Assembly (NCBI GenBank): GCA_002315385.1
Contig: DCHZ01000027.1
Coordinates: 1-24,548 of the forward strand
Reading direction: 5' to 3'
DNA length: 24,548 bases
DNA from: Firmicutes bacterium UBA1739
GTDB lineage: Bacteria; Bacillota; Clostridia; Peptostreptococcales; Anaerovoracaceae
Notes under the pieces: model-generated
Databases searched by the model: none
What the model was told of the DNA's origin: nothing
Seen by the model: only the letters and a program-made list of their open reading frames with translations
Position numbers and translations under genes: made by a program
Shown here: positions 14,119 to 20,698 of the stretch, piece after piece
How positions within the stretch are numbered: the stretch's first letter is position 1
Layout: every line of letters begins with the position of its first letter

Positions 14119-14147
14119 ATTTTATCCACAATAATGACATTTGTCAA
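14119..14147 (-). promoter_or_regulatory. Strong promoter of the predicted small RNA
   Basis: TTGACA (plus 14142-14147), a 17-nt spacer, and TAAAAT (plus 14119-14124), minus strand. Among the promoters seen in this window it is one of the closest to consensus. A DnaA-box consensus TTATCCACA (plus 14122-14130) overlaps its -10. Confidence 0.7.
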
Positions 14148-14149
14148 TA

Positions 14150-14460
14150 ACTTTTCGCAAAAATTTCTTGCTGCGAGAAATAAAGATATTCTTGTTTCCT
14201 GATTAGAAACTTTGATGATGATGCGAATTGCTTCCGCAATCACCGAAAGCCGGTCCGGGACAGGCATAAAGTCAGATATTTTCCGCTTACTGAAAGATAA
14301 TATGCAGTGTAATTCACATCTCGCGCTAATTATCTCCACATTTCGATAATAGTTTAAAGATGCTCGTTGTAAAGCAGACCGTGGAATAAATCCGGCATTA
14401 TCCGCGATATGAATTTACACACAAAAAGAACCTGACCGTCAAAAATCAAATCTCACGTAA
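14150..14460. other. Non-coding stretch
   Basis: No supported gene. A 74-codon minus-strand frame from a GTG at 14339 has no ribosome site and no recognisable product. A small hairpin ATTGC/GCAAT lies near 14226-14239. One copy of the AAATGTGGAGA motif is on the minus strand at 14332-14342. Confidence 0.5.
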
Positions 14461-14461
14461 A

Positions 14462-14503
14462 ATGTCTCCATATTTGCAGAAAATTCAAAATGTGGAGACA
14501 TTT
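14462..14503. repeat. 42-bp hairpin repeat, copy 1
   Basis: Begins ATGTCTCCAT and ends GTGGAGACATTT. The ends pair as an 11-bp stem (AAATGTCTCCA / TGGAGACATTT counting one base outside) around a 22-nt loop, followed by more T, so it can also act as a terminator. It aligns without gaps to the copy at 14616-14657 (34 of 42 identical by eye). Confidence 0.7.
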
Positions 14504-14615
14504 TTGTGATTCTAGATATAAATGATGAGTCTGTTTTTAATTAATAATTAAAATATGGTAAAATTTAGGGTAAATCGGGCGTAAATTTGCTTCCGAAACC
14601 GCCTTTTTTTTAATT

Positions 14616-14657
14616 ATGTCTCCATTTTTTTGAAAAAGTCTAAATGTGGAGAAATTT
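14616..14657. repeat. 42-bp hairpin repeat, copy 2
   Basis: Same orientation and length as copy 1, 154 bp away. The left arm ATGTCTCCAT is exact; the right arm GTGGAGAAATTT carries one change that creates a mismatch in the stem. Confidence 0.7.
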
Positions 14658-14726
14658 CCGCTGAGATTTAGTTTTTGACTTTATCTGACTTTCCGATAAA
14701 CTAAAAACCGGACTGAAACCGTCAAA

Positions 14727-14926
14727 AATTTCGCTGTTTCCGTTTCGCTGTTTCCGTGCCGGAACCCGGCGTGCCCGTTCTCGCCTGTGGGAAATATCCT
14801 GAGTTACTCCTGAAACAGCCTTGAATCCACCCGTATCCGCCTGTAATCCTCTGAAAAGACGGTGCCCGTCCCGGTTTCGGCGTGCCCGTACTCGCCTGCG
14901 GGAAATAGGGAAATATCCTGAGTTAC
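14727..14926. repeat. GC-rich block of degenerate repeats
   Basis: TTTCGCTGTTTCCG is present twice in tandem at about 14727-14754. A 41-bp unit at 14767-14807 (starting CGGCGTGCCCGT, ending TCCTGAGTTAC) recurs at 14878-14926. There it is lengthened to 49 bp by a tandem duplication of GGGAAATA. A shorter degraded version lies at about 14830-14853 (CCCGTATCCGCCTGT). The spacing is near 55 bp. Base composition is clearly richer in G+C than the flanks. A 177-codon minus-strand frame covers it, but its Arg-rich product looks like a translation of the repeats rather than a protein. Confidence 0.6.
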
Positions 14927-15042
14927 GTCTGGTTGCGGCAAACAGGGCAAAAATCAAGCCCGGTTTTCCACATTTAACTCTTTTCAAATGTAACAGAAGT
15001 ATTGTAATCCTACAGAAAATAAAAAAAACAATCTCCGAAAAC

Positions 15043-15085
15043 ATTTGACTTACTCTGCATATTATGAGATAATAAAAAGTCAAAT
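15043..15085 (+). promoter_or_regulatory. Promoter of the metal exporter gene inside a 9-bp inverted repeat
   Basis: TTGACT at 15045-15050, 17-nt spacer, GATAAT at 15068-15073. ATTTGACTT (15043-15051) covers the -35. Its exact reverse complement AAGTCAAAT (15077-15085) covers the expected transcription start. This layout suits a repressor that responds to a metal. Confidence 0.6.
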
Positions 15086-15106
15086 TAAAAAGATTGGAAA
15101 ATAATA

Positions 15107-15961
15107 ATGATTGATTTACTTTTGGATTCCCTGCTGGATACCCTGAAACTGATTCCGTTTTTATTCCTGACATATCTGTTCATGGAATATATTGAACATA
15201 AAACAAATAATAAAATTGAAAACGCAATTGAAAAATGCGGAAAGGCCGGGCCTCTTCTGGGCGGTGTTCTGGGAATAATACCCCAGTGCGGTTTTTCCAG
15301 CGTGGCTGCAAATTTCTATGCCGGAAAACTTATTACACTCGGCACGCTGATTGCGATTTTTGCATCTACGTCTGATGAAATGCTTCCGATTCTTATCGCT
15401 TCGTCATTTCCGGCGGGTTCAATAGCCAGGATACTTCTTTTCAAAGTCGGAGTAGCCGTGGCTGCCGGGTTTGCCATTGATCTCATTCTGAGAAGAAAGC
15501 TCAGTCATGAGCACGAGCAGGATATCCATCCGCTATGCGAAAAGCAGCACTGCAACTGTCACGGAAGCGGTATCTTCAGTTCGGCAGTACGTCATACATT
15601 GAATATAAGCATTTTTATTTTCGTAATTTCGCTTATATTCTCCGTTTTGATTAACCTTATCGGCACTCATTTCATATCCGAAACACTTTTCGGCACTCCG
15701 GTTATCGGTGAAATTGCGGCTGCCGCTATCGGAATGATTCCGAACTGTGCTTCTTCGGTGGTCATTACTCAGATGTATCTGGATTCACTGATTACTCCGG
15801 GTCCGATGATTGCCGGTCTCATCATGAACTCGGGCGTAGGTCTCGCTGTTCTGTTCAAGATGAATCCAAACATGAAAGAAAACTTCAAAATACTCGGAGC
15901 ATTGTTTGTGGTATCCGTTGCCGCCGGTTTTGCCGTTACACTGTTCGGCATTACATTTTAA
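15107..15961 (+). CDS. Putative heavy-metal exporter, ArsP_2 / DUF2899-type permease
   Basis: A 284-residue membrane protein with roughly eight to ten helices in two related halves. Each half has a signature: 'GIIPQCGFSS' (C61) with 'STSDEMLPI' in the first, and 'GMIPNCASS' (C214) with 'MNSGVGLAVLF' in the second. This is the pattern of the 'putative 10TM heavy-metal exporter' family (Pfam ArsP_2). The loop between the halves (about 134-152) is rich in His, Cys, Asp and Glu (HEHEQDIH, CEKQHCNCH), a likely metal-sensing or binding loop. Members are often annotated as arsenic or manganese exporters; the substrate is not established. The ribosome site is weak (TTGGA). It stands alone, with its own promoter and terminator. 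Confidence 0.82.
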   Translation: MIDLLLDSLLDTLKLIPFLFLTYLFMEYIEHKTNNKIENAIEKCGKAGPLLGGVLGIIPQCGFSSVAANFYAGKLITLGTLIAIFASTSDEMLPILIASSFPAGSIARILLFKVGVAVAAGFAIDLILRRKLSHEHEQDIHPLCEKQHCNCHGSGIFSSAVRHTLNISIFIFVISLIFSVLINLIGTHFISETLFGTPVIGEIAAAAIGMIPNCASSVVITQMYLDSLITPGPMIAGLIMNSGVGLAVLFKMNPNMKENFKILGALFVVSVAAGFAVTLFGITF

Positions 15962-15971
15962 ATAAAGTAAT

Positions 15972-16020
15972 AAAAGTGCAGCTGTCAGTTAATACTCCAC
16001 TCTGATAACCGCACTTTTTT
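15972..16020 (+). terminator. Terminator of the metal exporter gene, probably bidirectional
   Basis: AAAAGTGC at 15972-15979 pairs with GCACTTTT at 16011-16018, with inner TGTCAG/CTGATA pairing and a T run to 16020. The A run on the left gives a U tract for minus-strand RNA too. Confidence 0.7.
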
Positions 16021-16320
16021 ATTTATGAATTAAAATCTGCACCGGTTTAATAATGCTGTCCGCCGGCAGGTATCGTGCAAATCCAGATGCAGCCGGAGTT
16101 CTGCAAACAAGCGACAGGGCTTTTCCCGAAAGTATGGTTTTAATATTGCAGGGTTAAGTCGTCAAAAGTCAGAAATTGTCAAAGTTCCTGCAATATAATG
16201 ATTTCATTTTAATCTTCTGCTATACCGGCATATAATATAATTACAACTTACCTGTGACATTCCGCAACATTTATTCCGCACTCTCCGTCTTCCGCTCAGC
16301 ACTCTCCTGAAGCTGCACGG
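16021..16320. other. Non-coding gap between convergent genes
   Basis: No supported protein gene. It contains a 10-bp inverted repeat, ATATTGCAGG at 16143-16152 and CCTGCAATAT at 16187-16196. It also has a weak minus-strand promoter candidate (TTGACG, 17 nt, TAAAAC). That could give a ~150-nt RNA ending at the bidirectional terminator to the left. Confidence 0.4.
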
Positions 16321-16791
16321 TTACTTCGTCAAATCAAGAAATTCGGCATCCACAAATTCCGCCAGCACTTCGGGATTTATTTCCACCTGAATTCCCCGCT
16401 GACCTCCGCTTACAAAAATCCTGTCAAAAAGAACAGCCGTCTCATCAATAAATGTAGGATACTTTTTTTTCATTCCTATCGGTGAACAGCCGCCCCTGAT
16501 GTATCCGGTGAGTCCAAGCAATTCCCTGACATGAATCATCTCCACCCTCTTATTTCCGGTTTTCGTTGCTGCCTTTTTCAAATCAAGCTCATCGGCAGAG
16601 GGAATGCAGAAAACATGTATCCCACCGGGTTCTGTGCGAGCCACAAGGGTTTTGAAAACACGATCCACATCTTCCCCCACCGTTTCTGCAACATGAACCC
16701 CGCTCACATCATTTTCATCGACTTCATATTCCACTGCGTTATAATCTATTCCGTTCCTGTCCAGAATCCTCATCGCATTTGTCTTTATCAT
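16321..16791 (-). CDS. ybaK: YbaK/EbsC-family aminoacyl-tRNA deacylase (Cys-tRNA(Pro) type)
   Basis: A 156-residue single-domain editing protein. It hydrolyses mischarged tRNA, classically Cys-tRNA(Pro). The family landmarks are 'VFKTLVA' with the catalytic-region lysine K47, 'IPSADELDLKKAA', 'GYIRGGCSPIGMKKKYPTFID' and 'SGGQRGIQVEI'. Length and order are typical of YbaK. AAAGGAG lies about 10 nt before the ATG at 16791. It starts 38 nt after the ABC exporter subunit with no terminator between, so it probably shares that transcript; the functional link is unclear. Confidence 0.92.
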   Translation of the reverse strand: MIKTNAMRILDRNGIDYNAVEYEVDENDVSGVHVAETVGEDVDRVFKTLVARTEPGGIHVFCIPSADELDLKKAATKTGNKRVEMIHVRELLGLTGYIRGGCSPIGMKKKYPTFIDETAVLFDRIFVSGGQRGIQVEINPEVLAEFVDAEFLDLTK

Positions 16792-16829
16792 AGTTCTCAG
16801 TCTCCTTTATCATATCACCTCAGGCTTCC

Positions 16830-18788
16830 CTACTCCAGTTCGAAATCACCGGTGTACAGTCTGTAATATCTTCCTTTTTCATTTAACAGGGCTTCATGTG
16901 TTCCTCTTTCAATTATACGTCCGCCGTCCATAACCATAATTACATTTGCGTTGCTGACAGTTGAAAGCCTGTGGGCAATTACAAACACAGTCCTGTTTTT
17001 CATAAGACTGTCCATACCCTTCTGCACTATGGCCTCGGTTCTGGTGTCGATGCTGGAAGTTGCTTCATCCAGAATCATTACAGGAGGATCATTTACCGCC
17101 GCTCTGGCAATAGACAGCAGCTGACGCTGTCCCTGAGACAGTCCCGAGCCGTCTCCGTCCAGCATCGTATCATAGCCCTGAGGCAGTCTCGTAATAAAAT
17201 CATGAGCATTGGCAAGCTTCGCCGCCTCGATAACCTCCTCATCCGTCGCATTAAGCCTTCCGTAACGGATATTTTCCATTACGGTTCCGGTGAAAAGATT
17301 CGTATCCTGAAGCACTATTCCGAGAGACCTTCTTAAATCCGGTTTATGAATCTTCTTAATATTAATTCCGTCATAAACTATCGTTCCTTCGGAAATGTCG
17401 TAGAATCTGTTGATAAGGTTGGTTATTGTCGTTTTTCCCGCACCTGTGGCACCGACAAAAGCGATTTTATGCCCCGGCTTTGCATACAGATTGATATCAT
17501 AAAGTACCTGTTTTTCCGGTCTGTAGCCGAAATCAACATTGTTGAATCTTACATCTCCTCTTAGCTGTGTATACCTTACACTGCCGTCTTCAAGATTTTC
17601 CTTCCATGCCCAGATTCCGGTTCTCTCTTCGCATTCACACAGAATCCCCCCTCTGAATTCGGCATTTACAAGAGAAACCGTGCCTTCGTCTTCCTCGATT
17701 TCCTCATCAAGAAGCTCGAAAATTCTCTCCGCTCCGGCAAGCGCCATCGCAATTACATTTATCTGCTGTGAAACCTGGGTTACCGGCATGGTAAAGTTTT
17801 TTGTAAGCTGAAGGAATGAAGCAATCATTCCGAGAGTTATTCCTCCCATAAAACCGCTGATTGCCAGAAAGCCTCCTACAATTGCAATAATCACATACTG
17901 CAGATTTCCCAGATTTGCCATAACCGGCATCATCATGTTTGCTATTTTATTAGCCGATGTGGCATTTTCGCAAAGCTCATCATTTAATTTATCGAAACCC
18001 TCGATGGTTTCCTTTTCCCTGCAGAATACTTTTACCACTTTCTGACCGGAAATCATTTCCTCAACATATCCGTTCAGACTTCCCAGAGATTTCTGCTGTT
18101 TGACAAAATACGAGCCGGCCTTACTTCCTATCAGAGCACTGACTTTCAGCATGCCGAATACAGTTATTGCAATAATAACCGTCAGGGGTATGCTGAGATA
18201 TATCATGGATGCAACTATTACAATAATCGTTGTGGCCGACGAGAATAACTGGGCCAGAGTCTGTGCAATCATCTGTCTGAGAGTATCGGTATCGTTAGTG
18301 TATCTGCTCATAATATCCCCGTAATGATTCGTATCAAAATAACGGAGAGGCAGCTTCTGCATATGCGAAAACATATCGTCTCTTACCTTCTTGAGAATGC
18401 TCTGGGCAACAACAACCATGATTCTGTTGTAGAACAGGGTGGCTGCGGCTCCAGCCAGATATATTCCCGCCATCACGCATAGTATTCTTATCAGACCCGT
18501 GTATACGGGATTTGCCATTTTAGTAAGTGGCACTATATAGTCATCAATCAGGACTCCCAGAAACAGTGAGCTTGCGGCTCCGGCCAGAGAGCTTACCAGA
18601 ATCAGAATTGCCACTACCGTCAGTCTGAACTTATATTTTCCCAGATATGATGCCAGTCTTTTCAGCGTTGCTTTGACATTTTTGGCGCCCCTTCCCTTGA
18701 TGCGGACTCCTTTTCCCGGTCCGTGGCCGTGCCCGACGGGACGCTTCTCCATACTTCTGTCGTATTCGCGTTCATTATTGTTCTCCAA
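16830..18788 (-). CDS. ABC exporter subunit with the consensus nucleotide-binding domain (TM288/BmrD-type)
   Basis: A membrane/ATPase half-transporter of about 652 residues. A Gly/His/Lys-rich N-terminus (HGHGPGKG) precedes six membrane helices. An extra ~45 residues sit before the NBD. The NBD has Walker A GATGAGKT (449-456), the Q-loop glutamine in 'VLQDTN', signature LSQGQ in place of LSGGQ (553-557), Walker B 'MILDEATSS' with the catalytic Glu, and switch His in 'IAHRLS'. Numbers count from a GTG three codons upstream. That GTG touches the Shine-Dalgarno, so the TTG at 18788, 8 nt after AGGAGG, is the better start. It overlaps the partner gene by 14 nt. Probably a multidrug or lipid-type exporter; the substrate is unknown. 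Confidence 0.88.
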   Translation of the reverse strand: MENNNEREYDRSMEKRPVGHGHGPGKGVRIKGRGAKNVKATLKRLASYLGKYKFRLTVVAILILVSSLAGAASSLFLGVLIDDYIVPLTKMANPVYTGLIRILCVMAGIYLAGAAATLFYNRIMVVVAQSILKKVRDDMFSHMQKLPLRYFDTNHYGDIMSRYTNDTDTLRQMIAQTLAQLFSSATTIIVIVASMIYLSIPLTVIIAITVFGMLKVSALIGSKAGSYFVKQQKSLGSLNGYVEEMISGQKVVKVFCREKETIEGFDKLNDELCENATSANKIANMMMPVMANLGNLQYVIIAIVGGFLAISGFMGGITLGMIASFLQLTKNFTMPVTQVSQQINVIAMALAGAERIFELLDEEIEEDEGTVSLVNAEFRGGILCECEERTGIWAWKENLEDGSVRYTQLRGDVRFNNVDFGYRPEKQVLYDINLYAKPGHKIAFVGATGAGKTTITNLINRFYDISEGTIVYDGINIKKIHKPDLRRSLGIVLQDTNLFTGTVMENIRYGRLNATDEEVIEAAKLANAHDFITRLPQGYDTMLDGDGSGLSQGQRQLLSIARAAVNDPPVMILDEATSSIDTRTEAIVQKGMDSLMKNRTVFVIAHRLSTVSNANVIMVMDGGRIIERGTHEALLNEKGRYYRLYTGDFELE

Positions 18789-20514
18789 GTCCGGCACCTC
18801 CTTTCGTCTGAGACATATAAGCCTCTCTATAGATAATATTGCTTTTCAGCAGCTCTTCATGAGTACCGATTCCGTTGATTCTGCCACCGTCCAGCACAAT
18901 AATCTTATCCGCCTTCTCTACCGAAGATATTCTCTGTGCTATTATTATTTTTGTAGTATCAGGAATGCAGTCTCTAAAGCCCTGTCTTATCTTCGAATCC
19001 GTTGCTGTATCTACCGCACTGGTGGAGTCGTCCATAATCATTATTTTAGGCTTTTTCAAAAGAGCCCTGGCAATGCAAAGACGCTGACGCTGTCCGCCGG
19101 ACACATTGGTTCCGCCCTGGTCAATATATGTATCATAAGCATCGGGAAATGTACTGATAAATTCATTGGCCTGAGCTATTTCACAGGCTTCCCTGATTTC
19201 ATCCTTCGAAGCCTCATTGTCTCCCCATCTCATATTCTCTTCTATCGTTCCCGAAAACAGAACATTCTTCTGTAGAACCATTGCCACACTGTTTCTAAGT
19301 GTCTGTAGATCGTAATTTTTTACGTTGATTCCGCCCACCAGGATTTCTCCGGAGGTTACATCATATAATCTCGGAATAAGCTGAACGAAGGAAGACTTTG
19401 AACTGCCGGTGCCGCCGATAATTCCAACTGTCTCCCCGGATCTGATTTCCAGATCAATCCCCGACAGACACAGCTTCTCCGGGTCTGCGGAGTAACTGAA
19501 TCCGACATTTTTGAATACGATGGATCCGTCCGCCACTTCATATACCGGGTTTTCTCCATTGGTTAAATCTGATTTTTCCTCCAGAATTTCATATATTCTT
19601 TCAGCCGAAGCTCTGGCAATTGTAATCATTACAAACACAATCGACAGCATCATGAGACTTATCAGAATCTGCATCGCATAAGTAATGATGCTTACCAGTC
19701 CTCCGGTGGTAAGGCTGCCACCGACAATAAGCTTTGCACCAAGCCATGAAGCTCCTATCATGCATGTATAAATAGCCAGCTGCATGACAGGTCCGTTGTA
19801 TGCAATAATTTTTTCTGCTTTTGAGAAGTCCCTGAAAATTATCTGTGAAACCTTCTGAAACTTATTAATTTCATGTTCCTCACGCACATAAGCCTTTACC
19901 ATTCTTATGCCTCTGACATTTTCTCTGACTATATTGTTCAGTCTGTCATATGTCTTGAATATTCTTTCAAATATCGGATGTGCGTTTCTGATAATAATAA
20001 ACAATGCCGCTGCCAGAAACGGAAGAACAGCCAGAAATACCAGTGAAATCGGCACGCTGATACTGAAAGCCATTACAAGAGAAAACACCAGCATCAAAGG
20101 ACATCTTATCGCAACTCTTATTATCATCATAAAAGCGTTCTGAACATTTGTAACATCTGTCGTCAGTCTTGTGATAATACTTGCCGTTGAAAATTTATCA
20201 ATGTTGGAAAATGAAAATTTCTGAACATTGTAAAACATATCTTTTCTAAGGTTCCTTGCAAAACCCGCCGAAGCCGCCGCCGCATATCTGGCAGCCAGAG
20301 CGCCGAACAGAAGTGACAGAAGTGCCGCCACAATAAGTATACCGCCATATTTAACTATCGCATTCATATTTCCCGCATCTATTCCCAAGTCAATCAGCTT
20401 TGCCATTAGCAGAGGGATAATTACCTCCATGATAACTTCCAGCGCTACAAATGTAGGAGTAAGAAATGCGTCTTTCCGGTATTCCCTCACACACTTGCTT
20501 AATCTTTTTATCAT
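18775..20514 (-). CDS. ABC exporter subunit with a degenerate nucleotide-binding domain (TM287/BmrC-type)
   Basis: A 579-residue half-transporter with six membrane helices (about 20-305) and an NBD. Walker A is GGTGSSKS (367-374) and the signature is VSGGQ (471-475). Walker B ends D495-D496, so Asp replaces the catalytic Glu; the switch residue is Gln527 instead of His ('IAQRIS'). These are the hallmarks of the inactive-site partner in heterodimeric exporters such as TM287/288. The partner gene's LSQGQ completes the degenerate site, while this subunit's VSGGQ completes the active one. GGAG lies 6 nt before the ATG. It is the first gene of the operon, preceded by repeats and a hairpin (20590-20657). 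Confidence 0.92.
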   Translation of the reverse strand: MIKRLSKCVREYRKDAFLTPTFVALEVIMEVIIPLLMAKLIDLGIDAGNMNAIVKYGGILIVAALLSLLFGALAARYAAAASAGFARNLRKDMFYNVQKFSFSNIDKFSTASIITRLTTDVTNVQNAFMMIIRVAIRCPLMLVFSLVMAFSISVPISLVFLAVLPFLAAALFIIIRNAHPIFERIFKTYDRLNNIVRENVRGIRMVKAYVREEHEINKFQKVSQIIFRDFSKAEKIIAYNGPVMQLAIYTCMIGASWLGAKLIVGGSLTTGGLVSIITYAMQILISLMMLSIVFVMITIARASAERIYEILEEKSDLTNGENPVYEVADGSIVFKNVGFSYSADPEKLCLSGIDLEIRSGETVGIIGGTGSSKSSFVQLIPRLYDVTSGEILVGGINVKNYDLQTLRNSVAMVLQKNVLFSGTIEENMRWGDNEASKDEIREACEIAQANEFISTFPDAYDTYIDQGGTNVSGGQRQRLCIARALLKKPKIMIMDDSTSAVDTATDSKIRQGFRDCIPDTTKIIIAQRISSVEKADKIIVLDGGRINGIGTHEELLKSNIIYREAYMSQTKGGAGLGEQ

Positions 20515-20589
20515 TTCATTCTCCTTTCGAAAACCGCCTCAGTCACAAATGACCCGCCGGTCAAAAATATGATTAATTATTCTAACACA

Positions 20590-20623
20590 AAAGCCATTAT
20601 TTGTGCAAGCAAAAAATGGCTTT
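20590..20623. terminator. Hairpin between the antiporter and ABC genes, candidate terminator or operator
   Basis: AAAGCCATT (20590-20598) pairs with AATGGCTTT (20615-20623). After one mismatch, TTTG/CAAA extends the stem, leaving a 6-nt loop. On the minus strand it is followed by TTTTGTGTT, a short U tract suiting the end of the antiporter transcript about 75 nt after its stop. It also lies where the ABC operon promoter should be. Confidence 0.45.
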
Positions 20624-20631
20624 ATTTTGAA

Positions 20632-20657
20632 AGATTATGTTACCAGATTATGTTACC
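20632..20657. repeat. Exact tandem 13-bp repeat upstream of the ABC operon
   Basis: AGATTATGTTACC at 20632-20644 is repeated immediately at 20645-20657. It lies between the antiporter stop (20699) and the ABC exporter start (20514). It may be a regulator site. Confidence 0.7.
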
Positions 20658-20698
20658 GGTTCTATTATCGGTATTACCCTCCGCAGTTATTGAGTTTA

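Noticed and set aside
14122..14130. Replication origin suggested by a DnaA box
   Set aside because: There is a single box only, with no cluster and no dnaA or dnaN nearby.
14115..14339. A 74-codon minus-strand frame starting at a GTG
   Set aside because: No ribosome binding site, no recognisable domain, and it ends inside the promoter of the predicted small RNA.
14640..15173. A 177-codon minus-strand frame across the repeat block
   Set aside because: Its middle is an Arg-rich translation of GC-rich repeats, it has no ribosome site, it runs through the promoter of the plus-strand exporter gene, and it matches no family I know.
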